Source: Rhizobium sp. BK313 (GTDB lineage Bacteria > Pseudomonadota > Alphaproteobacteria > Rhizobiales > Rhizobiaceae). Taken from it: a DNA stretch of 64,000 bases. This document shows, piece after piece, positions 8,937 through 17,826 of the stretch (position 1 is its first letter; each line of letters starts with the position of its first letter). Made by a program: the position numbers and the translations under genes. The notes below the pieces were generated by a model. The model was not told the DNA's origin and did no database searches. It was given only the letters and a program-made list of their open reading frames with translations. The stretch spans positions 24,504 to 88,503 of the forward strand of contig NZ_JACHZQ010000013.1 in assembly GCF_014193655.1 (NCBI RefSeq). Reading direction: 5' to 3'.

Positions 8937-8967
8937 CGTGTCATCTTCTCGTGCGGTCAGCGGATAG

Positions 8968-8997
8968 AAAAAGGGCGCGGAAACGAATTCCGCGCCC
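8968..8997 (-). terminator. Intrinsic terminator after pnp
   Basis: A 10-bp GC-rich stem (8973-8982 with 8988-8997), with a 5-base loop, leads into TTTTT on the minus strand, 23 bases beyond the pnp stop. It ends the long rimP-to-pnp gene run. Confidence 0.9.
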
Positions 8998-9020
8998 GGG
9001 AACCTGAGTGAAGGCGCGGC

Positions 9021-11159
9021 TTATTCGGCCGCGTCGTCCTTCTTCTTCTCGGCAACGATTTCCTGGCCGGTCGCCTGATCGACGACCTTCATGGACAGGC
9101 GAACCTTGCCGCGCTCGTCGAAGCCGAGCAGCTTGACCCAGACCTTGTCGCCTTCCTTGACGACGTCCTGGGTCTTCGCAACACGCTCGGAAGCAAGCTG
9201 CGAGATATGGACGAGGCCGTCGCGGGCGCCGAAGAAGTTGACGAAGGCGCCGAAATCGGCGGTCTTGACAACCGTGCCCTCATAAATCTGACCAACTTCC
9301 GGTTCGGCAACGATCGAGTGGATCCACTTGCGGGCCGCTTCGATCTCCTTGCCGGAGGACGAGGCGATCTTGACGGTGCCGTCATCTTCGATGTTGATCT
9401 TGGCGCCGGTCTTTTCGACGATTTCGCGAATGACCTTGCCGCCGGAGCCGATGACTTCGCGGATCTTGTCGACCGGGATGTTCATGACTTCGATCCGCGG
9501 AGCGAACTCGCCGAGCTGGCCGCGGCTTTCGGAGATGGCCTTGGCCATTTCGCCGAGGATGTGCAGACGGCCGCCCTTCGCCTGGTTCAGAGCGACATTC
9601 ATGATCTCTTCGGTGATGCCTTCGATCTTGATGTCCATCTGCAGCGCGGTGATGCCGGCTTCGGTGCCCGCAACCTTGAAGTCCATGTCGCCGAGGTGAT
9701 CTTCGTCACCCAGGATGTCGGAGAGAACGGCGAAACGCTCTTCTTCCTTGATCAGGCCCATGGCGATGCCGGCAACCGGCTTTGCCAAGGGAACGCCGGC
9801 ATCCATCAGCGCCAGCGAAGTGCCGCAGACGGTGGCCATCGACGACGAGCCGTTGGACTCGGTGATTTCGGAGACGACGCGCAGCGTGTAGGGGAACTGC
9901 TCCGCCGTCGGCAGCATCGGATGGACAGCGCGCCAAGCGAGCTTACCGTGGCCGATTTCGCGGCGACCCGGGGAACCCATGCGGCCGGTTTCGCCAACCG
10001 AGTAGGGCGGGAAGTTGTAGTGCAGCATGAAGTTTTCTTTGTACATGCCGGTCAGGCTGTCGACATACTGCTCGTCTTCGCCGGTGCCGAGCGTGGCGAC
10101 GACGATCGCCTGCGTTTCACCGCGGGTGAACAGAGCAGAGCCGTGCGTGCGTGGCAGCAGGCCGACTTCGGCGAGGATCGGGCGAACCGTCTGCAGGTCG
10201 CGGCCGTCGATGCGGCTGGAGGTGTCGAGGATGTTCCAGCGAACGATCTTCGCCTGCAGGTGCTTGAAGATAGCGCCGACTTCTTCGGCCGTGTACTTGG
10301 CTTCGCCTTCCTCGGGAAGGAAATGTGCCTTCACCTTGGCCTTGACGGCGTCGACGGCGGCGTAGCGATCAGCCTTCTGGGTGATCTTGTAGGCGGTACG
10401 CAGTTCGGCTTCGGCAAGGCCGAGCATCTCGGTTTCGAGCGCGGAATAATCTTCCGGCGAGAAATCGCGCGGTTCCTTGGCGGCGACTTCGGCGAGCTTG
10501 ATGATCGCGTCGATGACCGGCTGGAAGCCGCGATGACCGAACATGACGGCGCCGAGCATGACGTCTTCGGCCAGTTCCTTGGCTTCGGACTCAACCATCA
10601 GAACGGCTTCCTGCGTGCCGGCAACAACGAGGTCGAGGCTCGATTCGTCCATCTCGTCGAGATGCGGGTTGAGGATATATTCGCCGTTAATGTAGCCGAC
10701 GCGAGCGCCGCCGATCGGGCCCATGAACGGAACGCCCGAGAGCGTCAGCGCTGCCGAGGTGGCAACCATCGACAGGATGTCCGGATTGTTTTCGAGGTCA
10801 TGCTGGATGACCGTGACGACGACCTGCGTGTCGTTCTTGTAGCCTTCCGGAAAGAGCGGGCGGATTGGGCGGTCGATCAGGCGGGAAACGAGGGTTTCGT
10901 TTTCGCTCGGACGTCCTTCGCGCTTGAAATAGCCGCCGGGGATTTTGCCGGCTGCGTAGGTCTTTTCCTGGTAGTTCACGGTGAGCGGGAAGAAGTCCTG
11001 ACCCGGCTTCGGCGACTTGGCCGAAACGACGGTGGCGAGAACCACGGTCTCGCCGTAGGTCGCGACGACGGCGCCATCGGCCTGGCGGGCGATCTTGCCG
11101 GTCTCGAGCTTCAGCGGGCGGCCGGCCCACTCGATTTCGACGGTATGGATATCGAACAT
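9021..11159 (-). CDS. pnp: Polyribonucleotide nucleotidyltransferase (PNPase)
   Basis: 712 residues from MFDIHTVEIEW; AAGGA lies just upstream of this ATG, so an ATG 14 codons earlier is rejected. The domain order is RNase PH 1, all-helical linker, RNase PH 2 with GRREIGHGKLAWRA near residue 400, a KH domain with GSGGKVIREI, and an S1 domain with EGTVVKTADFGAFV. It phosphorolytically degrades RNA 3' ends and forms a trimer, usually inside a degradosome. It lies downstream of rpsO, the conserved order. Confidence 0.98.
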   Translation of the reverse strand: MFDIHTVEIEWAGRPLKLETGKIARQADGAVVATYGETVVLATVVSAKSPKPGQDFFPLTVNYQEKTYAAGKIPGGYFKREGRPSENETLVSRLIDRPIRPLFPEGYKNDTQVVVTVIQHDLENNPDILSMVATSAALTLSGVPFMGPIGGARVGYINGEYILNPHLDEMDESSLDLVVAGTQEAVLMVESEAKELAEDVMLGAVMFGHRGFQPVIDAIIKLAEVAAKEPRDFSPEDYSALETEMLGLAEAELRTAYKITQKADRYAAVDAVKAKVKAHFLPEEGEAKYTAEEVGAIFKHLQAKIVRWNILDTSSRIDGRDLQTVRPILAEVGLLPRTHGSALFTRGETQAIVVATLGTGEDEQYVDSLTGMYKENFMLHYNFPPYSVGETGRMGSPGRREIGHGKLAWRAVHPMLPTAEQFPYTLRVVSEITESNGSSSMATVCGTSLALMDAGVPLAKPVAGIAMGLIKEEERFAVLSDILGDEDHLGDMDFKVAGTEAGITALQMDIKIEGITEEIMNVALNQAKGGRLHILGEMAKAISESRGQLGEFAPRIEVMNIPVDKIREVIGSGGKVIREIVEKTGAKINIEDDGTVKIASSSGKEIEAARKWIHSIVAEPEVGQIYEGTVVKTADFGAFVNFFGARDGLVHISQLASERVAKTQDVVKEGDKVWVKLLGFDERGKVRLSMKVVDQATGQEIVAEKKKDDAAE

Positions 11160-11486
11160 ATCTTGTCCTTGCGTGGTGCGGGAAAAGGCGCCGTCGCCCA
11201 TGGATCGGCAAAGCGCATCTTCAACCGCACGAAATGTGACGCATCACGGGCAAGACAACGAGAGGCTTTCAAGGATCGGCCGAAGCTCGAAGCTTCGGCT
11301 GAAAGCATCCGGCAATCCTGCCCCATGACAGGTCAACGGTTGTAATTGGCAGAACCGGCCCATCCGGCCTGCCGGCTGTCTCACATCGCGCAAACGGAAA
11401 GGCGCGACGGAAACAAGTTTGGTGGGTTTCAAACCCTTCATAAGCATCCGGCGGACGTTCACGCGAACGCCCGCCGGAAAATTCGA
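11160..11486. other. rpsO-pnp intergenic region
   Basis: 327 bp without a supported gene. It holds the hairpin behind rpsO at 11448-11477 and the pnp leader. In enterobacteria this interval carries the RNase III-cleaved hairpin through which PNPase represses itself; I see GC-rich inverted segments but cannot identify that structure with confidence. Confidence 0.6.
11448..11477 (-). terminator. Hairpin directly after rpsO
   Basis: A 13-position stem with one mismatch (11448-11460 with 11465-11477) and a 4-base loop starts 9 bases past the rpsO stop. On the minus strand no T run follows the stem. It may therefore be a weak terminator, an RNA-processing site or a stabiliser between rpsO and pnp. 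Confidence 0.6.
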
Positions 11487-11756
11487 TTAGCGACGGATAC
11501 CGAGGCTGGAGATCAGCTTGGTATAACGGGCCTCGTCCTTCTTCTTGAGGTAATCAAGAAGCGAGCGCCGGCTGGAAACCATCGTCAGGAGGCCACGGCG
11601 GGAGTGATTGTCCTTCTTGTGGTCCTTGAAGTGGTCTGTGAGGTTGTTGATGCGCTCGGTCAGGATCGCAACCTGGACTTCCGGAGAACCGGTGTCGCCT
11701 TCGACGGTGGCGTATTCCTTGATCAGCGCAGCCTTGCGCTCAGCAGTAATCGACAT
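11487..11756 (-). CDS. rpsO: 30S ribosomal protein S15
   Basis: 89 residues from MSITAERKAAL, the canonical S15 length. Diagnostic segments are GSPEVQVAILTERI, HFKDHKKDNHSRRGL and the end YTKLISSLGIRR. S15 binds the central domain of 16S rRNA early in 30S assembly and often represses its own translation. A longer open frame upstream (to 11879) has no S15 homology. The usual truB-rpsO junction is interrupted here by an alpha/beta hydrolase gene. Confidence 0.98.
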   Translation of the reverse strand: MSITAERKAALIKEYATVEGDTGSPEVQVAILTERINNLTDHFKDHKKDNHSRRGLLTMVSSRRSLLDYLKKKDEARYTKLISSLGIRR

Positions 11757-11908
11757 CGGATGGTCCTTTCTATGAGAGGAAATAATGTCGCCAAACGCCG
11801 GGATGTCGTCCAGCATTGGCCGCGAATGCAATCGGGCAGGCCCGATGCTGGCGCTGCCTATAAACCAAATAAGCGGCAATGGAAAGAGGATTGTCCCCCG
11901 GGCGGTTT

Positions 11909-12760
11909 TCAGCGTCCCGCCATGGCATTCCGGATCATCGCATCGTAACCATCAGGATCCTGCAGCATGGCGAAATGGCTGACGTCCTTCAGGATGACGA
12001 GCTTCGCGCCCGGAATTTCCTTTGCCATCATCTGCGTATGGTCGAGCTTGATCGCCTCGTCATGGTCGCCGATGGCAAGCGTGACCGGCACCGTGATCTT
12101 TCCGAGGTCGGCTGCCGTCCATGTTGGTTGCGTGGCCCACATCTCCGAGATCTGTTTGACGAAAGCATCGTATTCATTCGGCGTCGGCGACAGTTTCTTG
12201 TAATAGTCGCCGGCGACATTGATGTAATTGCTGAAGGTCTTGTCGTTCATGACGTCAGGCTTCACGCCGTCGGTCGTGACATTTGCCGCCTGAGCAATCA
12301 CCCGCGTCAGCTTGTCGGGATATTTCATCGCCATGTCGATGCCGATGATGCCGCCATCCGACCATCCGACCAGCGTTACCTTGCCGATTTTCAGATAGTC
12401 GAGAAGCGCGACATAATCCGAGGTCATCAGATCATAGCCGAGCGGCTGCTGGCTGCGCGGGGAGCGACCATGCCCGCGACTGTCGGCGACGATGACCAGA
12501 TGATCCTTGGCGAAATCAGCGACCTGATGGCCCCAGACATCGGCATTTCCAAGCCCGCCATGGATGAAGAGGATCGGGGTACCCTCGCCATATTCGGCAT
12601 AATACATCTTGATGTCGTTCACATCGGCCATGCCGCTCGCTTTCGGCTCCGGCATTGGAGGAAAAGCCGGAAGCTCGGCCCACCGCTCGGCGGAATGAGC
12701 GCTCGCAACTGTCAGGAACAACGAAAAGAACGTCAGTATTCCGATTGTAACTCTGCGCAT
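11909..12760 (-). CDS. Secreted alpha/beta hydrolase
   Basis: 283 residues from the ATG at 12760, preceded by GGGGGGAAT. The first ~24 residues form a signal peptide (MRRVTIGILTFF core, then SAHSAERW). The fold shows the oxyanion strand LFIHGGLGNAD, the nucleophile elbow VGWSDGGI, and a C-terminal His in DVSHFAML, with Asp in IGDHDE as the acid. This resembles haloperoxidase/esterase-type hydrolases exported to the periplasm. It sits in the same orientation between truB and rpsO, where most relatives have no gene, so it looks like a lineage-specific insertion. Confidence 0.85.
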   Translation of the reverse strand: MRRVTIGILTFFSLFLTVASAHSAERWAELPAFPPMPEPKASGMADVNDIKMYYAEYGEGTPILFIHGGLGNADVWGHQVADFAKDHLVIVADSRGHGRSPRSQQPLGYDLMTSDYVALLDYLKIGKVTLVGWSDGGIIGIDMAMKYPDKLTRVIAQAANVTTDGVKPDVMNDKTFSNYINVAGDYYKKLSPTPNEYDAFVKQISEMWATQPTWTAADLGKITVPVTLAIGDHDEAIKLDHTQMMAKEIPGAKLVILKDVSHFAMLQDPDGYDAMIRNAMAGR

Positions 12761-12855
12761 ATTCCCCCCTTCGACGGGCATTCATGGCCCGTCGGAAAGC
12801 ATATCGCATCGCTGTTGTTCGCAATAGCCGGCGTTTCTGGCCGGCCGAATGGCGG

Positions 12856-13788
12856 TTAGCCGAAGACGCGCTTCGGCCGGAATTCGCCCTGGCCGATCTC
12901 GCCGATCGCGATCAGCTTGCCGCGGGCGGTTGCGTAGGCTTCGGTTTCTGCAACCGGCGCGTCGCGGCCGCGGACGAGAATCGGGTTACCCATTTTAAGG
13001 CGATGCGCCTGGTCGTCGTTAATGACGAGGTGGGGCAGCGCCGACAGCGCTTCCGCCGTGTCGATCAGCAGCGCGTCGAGAGCGGCGAGTCGCTCGTCCA
13101 TGTCCTCGATCGCCTCAAGTGCGACGAGATCAGCCAACGGTACCATCGTGTCTTCGGCAAAGGGGGCGACGAAGCTGCGACGCAGGCCGGAAATGTGGCC
13201 GTAGCAGCCGAGATCGCGACCGAAATCGCGGGCGAGCGCCCGGACGTAGGTGCCCTTGCCGCATTCCACTTCGAAATGCGCCGTGTTGGCATCCGGGCAG
13301 GCGAGCAGCGTCAGGCGGAAAATCTCCACTTCGCGCGACGGGATTTCGACCGTTTCGCCATCGCGGGCAAGATCATAGGCACGTTCGCCGGCGATCTTGA
13401 TTGCGGAAAACTGCGGCGGGATCTGATGAATCACGCCCGTATATTTTGGCAGCAGCGCCCGAATATCCTCTTCGCTCGGACGCTTGTCCGACGTCTCGGT
13501 CACCTCGCCTTCGAGGTCGTCTGTGGCGCGTTCCTCGCCCCAGGTGACGGTGAATTCATAGATCTTTCGGCCATCCATAACGTAGGGAACGGTCTTGGTG
13601 GCGTCGCCGAGCGCGATCGGCAGCATGCCGGAGGCAAGCGGATCGAGCGTGCCGGCATGGCCCGCCTTCTGCGCCTTGAACAGCCACTTGATCTTGGAAA
13701 CGGCCTCTGTCGAGCCGAAGTCCACCGGCTTGTCGAGGATCAGCCAGCCGGAAATCGGGCGGCCTTTGGGCTTGCGTGGTTTGGACAT
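12856..13788 (-). CDS. truB: tRNA pseudouridine-55 synthase TruB
   Basis: 310 residues. The catalytic Asp is in HAGTLDPLASGMLP, the TruB signature. PISGWLILDKPVDFGST at the start and KGTYVRALARDFG in the middle are also characteristic. It makes pseudouridine 55 in the T-loop of nearly all tRNAs and acts as a tRNA-folding chaperone. The start is 13 bases after the rbfA stop, in the ribosome-maturation operon. Confidence 0.97.
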   Translation of the reverse strand: MSKPRKPKGRPISGWLILDKPVDFGSTEAVSKIKWLFKAQKAGHAGTLDPLASGMLPIALGDATKTVPYVMDGRKIYEFTVTWGEERATDDLEGEVTETSDKRPSEEDIRALLPKYTGVIHQIPPQFSAIKIAGERAYDLARDGETVEIPSREVEIFRLTLLACPDANTAHFEVECGKGTYVRALARDFGRDLGCYGHISGLRRSFVAPFAEDTMVPLADLVALEAIEDMDERLAALDALLIDTAEALSALPHLVINDDQAHRLKMGNPILVRGRDAPVAETEAYATARGKLIAIGEIGQGEFRPKRVFG

Positions 13789-13800
13789 TCTCTGTCTCTG

Positions 13801-14220
13801 TTATAGGTCTTTGTCGGTGTCGGTATCGCCGTCTTCGAGGTCGCGTTGGACCTCCGGCGAGCGCAGCAGCGCATCGATCTTCTGGTAGTTGTCGAAGCTG
13901 GTGTCGTCGCGGAAGCGGACCTCCGGCATGTATTTCATCTGCCGAAGCTGCGGCCCGAGACGGCCGCGGATGAATTTCGCATGGCGATTGAGTGTTTCGA
14001 TGACGGTCTGATGGTCGGCGACGCCGAGCGGCGTCACGTAGGCGGTGGCGATCTTCAGATCCGGCGACATGCGCACTTCGGAAATGGAGATCACGGTGCG
14101 TTCGATCAGGTCGTCGCGCACTTCGCCGCGCTGCAGAACCTGCGTAATCGCGGCGCGCACCTGCTCGCCGACGCGAAGCATGCGCTGCGAAGGCGCGGAA
14201 GAAGTTGGTCTTGTTGCCAT
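13801..14220 (-). CDS. rbfA: Ribosome-binding factor A
   Basis: 139 residues from MATRPTSSAPSQ. It has the single KH-like fold with RMLRVGEQVRAAI, SEVRMSPDLKIATAYV and the RLGPQLRQMKYMPEVRF segment typical of RbfA, followed by an acidic tail (DLEDGDTDTDKDL). RbfA binds the 30S subunit late in assembly near the 5' end of 16S rRNA and is needed for cold growth. The open frame extends 19 codons upstream, without homology. It lies between infB and truB in the classical order. Confidence 0.96.
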   Translation of the reverse strand: MATRPTSSAPSQRMLRVGEQVRAAITQVLQRGEVRDDLIERTVISISEVRMSPDLKIATAYVTPLGVADHQTVIETLNRHAKFIRGRLGPQLRQMKYMPEVRFRDDTSFDNYQKIDALLRSPEVQRDLEDGDTDTDKDL

Positions 14221-14296
14221 TTGTTTTGGTCCCAAAAGGTTCGGGCGCCGGACTGGATGTTCCGGCGCCCGTCCCAATGTTTCAATCTATCCTGCC

Positions 14297-17032
14297 TTAC
14301 AGCGTGCGGGTGATGTGCTCGACGCGGAAGCATTCGATCGTATCGCCGATGCGGATGTCTTCGTAGTTTTCGAAAGCCATGCCGCATTCCTGGCCGACAT
14401 TGACTTCGGAGACTTCGTCCTTGAAACGCTTGAGCGTCTTGAGCTTGCCTTCGTGGATGACGACGTTGTCGCGCACCAGACGGACACCGACGCCACGCTC
14501 GACCTTGCCTTCGGTGACACGGCAACCCGCGACCTTGCCGACCTTCGTGATGTTGAACACCTCGAGGATTTCGGCGTTGCCGAGGAAGGTTTCGCGCCGT
14601 TCCGGAGACAGGAGGCCCGACATCGCCGCCTTCACGTCATCAACGAGATCGTAGATGATGTTGTAGTAGCGGATTTCGATGCCTTCGCGCTCTGCGAACT
14701 GGCGTGCCTGGGCATTGGCGCGAACGTTGAAGCCGATGATGGCTGCGTTCGAGGCTTCGGCTAGCGAAACGTCTGACTCGGTGATACCGCCTGCGCCCGA
14801 ATGGACGATGCGGGCACGGACTTCGTCGGTACCGAGCTTGTCGAGCGCGCCGGCAATGGCTTCGATCGAGCCTTGCACGTCGCCCTTGATCACTAGCGGG
14901 AATTCCTTCACGCCGACGCTCTGCAGCTGGGTCATCATCTGTTCAAGCGAACCGCGCTGGCCGGACTGGCGGGCAGCGGCCTTGTCGCGGGCCAGACGCT
15001 GACGATATTCGGAAATCTCGCGGGCGCGGCTTTCGCTTTCGACGACAGCGAACTTGTCGCCCGCCGCCGGCGTGCCCGATAGACCGAGAACCTCGACCGG
15101 CGTCGCCGGCGTCGCTTCCTTCACATGCTCGCCCTTGTCGTTGATCAGTGCGCGCACGCGGCCCCACTGGTCGCCGGCAACGACAATCTGACCCGGACGC
15201 AACGTGCCCTTCTGAACGAGGACGGTGGCGACGGAGCCACGGCCACGATCGAGCTGGGCTTCGATGACGGTACCTTCCGCCGTGCGGTTCGGATTGGCCT
15301 TGAGGTCAAGGATTTCCGACTGCAACAGGATGGCTTCGAGCAGCTTGTCGAGGTTGGTGCGGTTCTTCGCGGAAACTTCCACGTCGAGCACTTCACCACC
15401 CATGGATTCGACGAAGACTTCATGCTGCAACAGTTCCGTACGAACCTTCTGCGGATTGGCTTCATGCTTATCGATCTTGTTGATCGCAACGATGATCGGA
15501 ACACCGGCCGCCTTGGCATGGTTGATCGATTCGATCGTCTGCGGCATCACGCTGTCGTCGGCCGCAACCACCAGGATGGCGATGTCGGTCGCTTGAGCAC
15601 CGCGGGCACGCATCGCCGTGAAGGCGGCGTGGCCAGGCGTATCGATGAAGGTGATCTTCTGGCCGTTCTGCTCGACCTGATAGGCGCCGATATGCTGGGT
15701 GATGCCACCGGCTTCGCCAGCCACCACATTGGCGTGGCGGATAGCATCGAGCAGCGAGGTCTTGCCGTGGTCGACGTGACCCATGATGGTGACAACCGGC
15801 GGACGCGAAACCAGTTCGCCTTCCTCGTCGACAACGTTGAAGATGCCCTGTTCGATATCGGATTCCGAAACGCGCTTGACAGTATGGCCGAATTCGCCGG
15901 CGATGAGTTCGGCCAGATCGGCGTCGATGACGTCGCCCGGCTTCATCATCTGGCCTTCCTTCATCAGGAACTTGATGACGTCGACGGCGCGTTCGGACAT
16001 GCGCTGCGACAGTTCCTGAATGGTGATGGTTTCGGGCAGCACGACTTCGCGCGAAATCTTCTCGCGCGTTTCCTGCATCTGGCTGCGACGGAATTTTTCC
16101 TGGCGACGGCGCATGGCCGAAAGCGAGCGGCCACGGGCGCTGCCGTCTTCCTCGACGTCGGCCGTCGTCACCGTAAGCTTGCCGCGGCGGCGTTCCTCGT
16201 CCGTCTTCGGACGGGTAACCGGCTTTGCGGGCTCGGGACGCACGACCTTGCCGCGTGCGGGGTTGCCGCGCGGTGGGCCACGATCGTCGTCTTCCTGATT
16301 GACCCGGCGGCGGTTGGCCGGTGTTTCGACAGCAGGAGCGCCGGGGCGCGCCGGTTGCGGCGCGGTATCCGGGCGACGAGCGACGACGGGAGCTGCGGCC
16401 GACTTCGGCGCCTCCACCTTGGCTTCGACGGCGGCGGCGGGCGCTTCGACCTTGGTCTCGACGACCTCGGCGGCACGGGCAGCCTCTTCCTCGGCGCGGC
16501 GGGCAGCTTCAGCCTGCTCGACGATGCGGCGAGCTTCTTCTTCCTGCTGGCGTCGAGCTTCTTCCTCGGCGCGGCGGACCGCATCGGCGGCGTCGCGGGC
16601 CTGGGCTTCGGCAAGCGCACGGCGGCGTGCATCCATTTCGCCGGCCGACAGATGGTTCAGGACCACCGGTCGCGACGAACGATCCTGCTGCGGGCGCTGC
16701 TGGTTGTTCTGGTTGGATTGCTGCGGCCGCTGCTGCTGACCACCTGGCTGATGAATGCGCGGAGCCGGCTGCGGCGGACGCGGCGGCTGCGGTGTCGGTT
16801 CGGCGACGCGCGTCACGGATGCCGTGGCGGCAGCAGTCGTCGTCGGGGTGATCATCGGCTTTTCGTCTTCAGGGCGTAGCGGGCGACGCTTGCGAGTCTC
16901 GACCACGACCGCCTTGGTGCGACCGCGGCCCATGTCCTGGCGCACGGTGCCCTGGTTCACGCCTGAGGGCTTCAGGGTGAGGGTCTTCTTACCCGAAACA
17001 CTCAGCGTCTTGTCGTCTTTATTGTCGGTCAT
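14297..17032 (-). CDS. infB: Translation initiation factor IF-2
   Basis: 911 residues. The N-terminus has the TLTLK..GVNQGTVRQ segment, then a long low-complexity Ala/Glu/Arg/Pro/Gln region, strongly charged and predicted helical, up to about residue 300. The G domain follows with GHVDHGKT (G1), DTPGHAAF (G3) and NKIDK (G4), then domain II and the C1/C2 modules that bind fMet-tRNA. Only one start is visible in frame with the conserved N-terminus; shorter isoforms were not assessed. It follows ylxR with a 101-base gap. Confidence 0.98.
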   Translation of the reverse strand: MTDNKDDKTLSVSGKKTLTLKPSGVNQGTVRQDMGRGRTKAVVVETRKRRPLRPEDEKPMITPTTTAAATASVTRVAEPTPQPPRPPQPAPRIHQPGGQQQRPQQSNQNNQQRPQQDRSSRPVVLNHLSAGEMDARRRALAEAQARDAADAVRRAEEEARRQQEEEARRIVEQAEAARRAEEEAARAAEVVETKVEAPAAAVEAKVEAPKSAAAPVVARRPDTAPQPARPGAPAVETPANRRRVNQEDDDRGPPRGNPARGKVVRPEPAKPVTRPKTDEERRRGKLTVTTADVEEDGSARGRSLSAMRRRQEKFRRSQMQETREKISREVVLPETITIQELSQRMSERAVDVIKFLMKEGQMMKPGDVIDADLAELIAGEFGHTVKRVSESDIEQGIFNVVDEEGELVSRPPVVTIMGHVDHGKTSLLDAIRHANVVAGEAGGITQHIGAYQVEQNGQKITFIDTPGHAAFTAMRARGAQATDIAILVVAADDSVMPQTIESINHAKAAGVPIIVAINKIDKHEANPQKVRTELLQHEVFVESMGGEVLDVEVSAKNRTNLDKLLEAILLQSEILDLKANPNRTAEGTVIEAQLDRGRGSVATVLVQKGTLRPGQIVVAGDQWGRVRALINDKGEHVKEATPATPVEVLGLSGTPAAGDKFAVVESESRAREISEYRQRLARDKAAARQSGQRGSLEQMMTQLQSVGVKEFPLVIKGDVQGSIEAIAGALDKLGTDEVRARIVHSGAGGITESDVSLAEASNAAIIGFNVRANAQARQFAEREGIEIRYYNIIYDLVDDVKAAMSGLLSPERRETFLGNAEILEVFNITKVGKVAGCRVTEGKVERGVGVRLVRDNVVIHEGKLKTLKRFKDEVSEVNVGQECGMAFENYEDIRIGDTIECFRVEHITRTL

Positions 17033-17133
17033 TCCGTTCCCGTTCCTTCGGACAGGGCTCGGAATCGTCCGTCAGACCCTGTCGTTCAATGCATGTACCT
17101 TAATGAGGCGTCCGGCATTGGCCGGTGACCGCG

Positions 17134-17826
17134 TCATTGTTTTCGCCGGCCAGCGCCGCCCGTTGCCCGGGACTGACCGCCGTTGCGGTACCGTTCGAGC
17201 AGGTTTGCGCGCTTCACTACACCCTCACCTGCCTGCCCTGCAAGCGCTGCGGCATGGATAAAAGCGTTCTGGCCCATCAGTTCTTCCATTTCCGCCTCCG
17301 TGAAGACACGGAATGACGGTATTTCCTTTTCAGTCTCCATCCCGAGATGCCAGGCCTTTCGCGCCTGGTCGATCTTGCGAACGCCGTCGGCGGCGGCATC
17401 CATCGCATGGAACACGGCAAGTGCCGAGCCGTTGCGAACGGCGCCATCGACCTTCGACGAGCCGCTGACGAACCGGCCCGCTTTGCGTGCCATGTGCATC
17501 ATCCCGGCAAGTTGCGCCACAAGAAGGCGGTCGACGGTGGCGCCGAGATCGCCCGGTGCCGTCACCTCCGCCTTCAGGGCGCGGGAAAACAGTTTCTTCG
17601 CCACTGCCTTGTCCACCAGCGCCCGGTCGAGTTTGACCCAGCAGCCGCGTCCCGGCAGTTGCCGCTTCAGATCGGGAACCACAGTTCCGTCCGGAGCAGC
17701 GACGAAGCGGATCAACTCATCCGGCGATCCGCTTTCGCGTGTTACGATGCACATGCGGCCGTTCACGTCGTCACCCCCGAGATCATCGTCTTCAGGCGGT
17801 GCGTCCGGCCCCTCGGTGATCGTCAT
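17134..17826 (-). CDS. YlxR-type RNA-binding protein with L7Ae-like C-terminus
   Basis: 230 residues. The N-terminal ~90 form a DUF448/YlxR module with RMCIVTRE, LIRFVAAPDG and LPGRGCWVK. The C-terminal half (LLVAQLAGMMHMARKAGRFVSG and later) resembles the L7Ae/L30e fold, a fusion usual in alphaproteobacteria where other bacteria have two genes, ylxR and ylxQ. It probably binds structured RNA and has been linked to RNase P or nucleoid effects in other species. Its ATG overlaps the nusA stop by four bases, indicating coupling. Confidence 0.92.
   Translation of the reverse strand: MTITEGPDAPPEDDDLGGDDVNGRMCIVTRESGSPDELIRFVAAPDGTVVPDLKRQLPGRGCWVKLDRALVDKAVAKKLFSRALKAEVTAPGDLGATVDRLLVAQLAGMMHMARKAGRFVSGSSKVDGAVRNGSALAVFHAMDAAADGVRKIDQARKAWHLGMETEKEIPSFRVFTEAEMEELMGQNAFIHAAALAGQAGEGVVKRANLLERYRNGGQSRATGGAGRRKQ

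Noticed and set aside
9207..11345. 712-codon plus-strand open frame opposite pnp
   Set aside because: It is a mirror of the pnp coding strand, common in GC-rich genomes. The translation is rich in Asp/Gly/Val/Arg and has no domain.
15125..16879. 584-codon plus-strand frame opposite infB
   Set aside because: Shadow of infB. IF-2 G-domain motifs are clear on the other strand and this frame has no start context or family.
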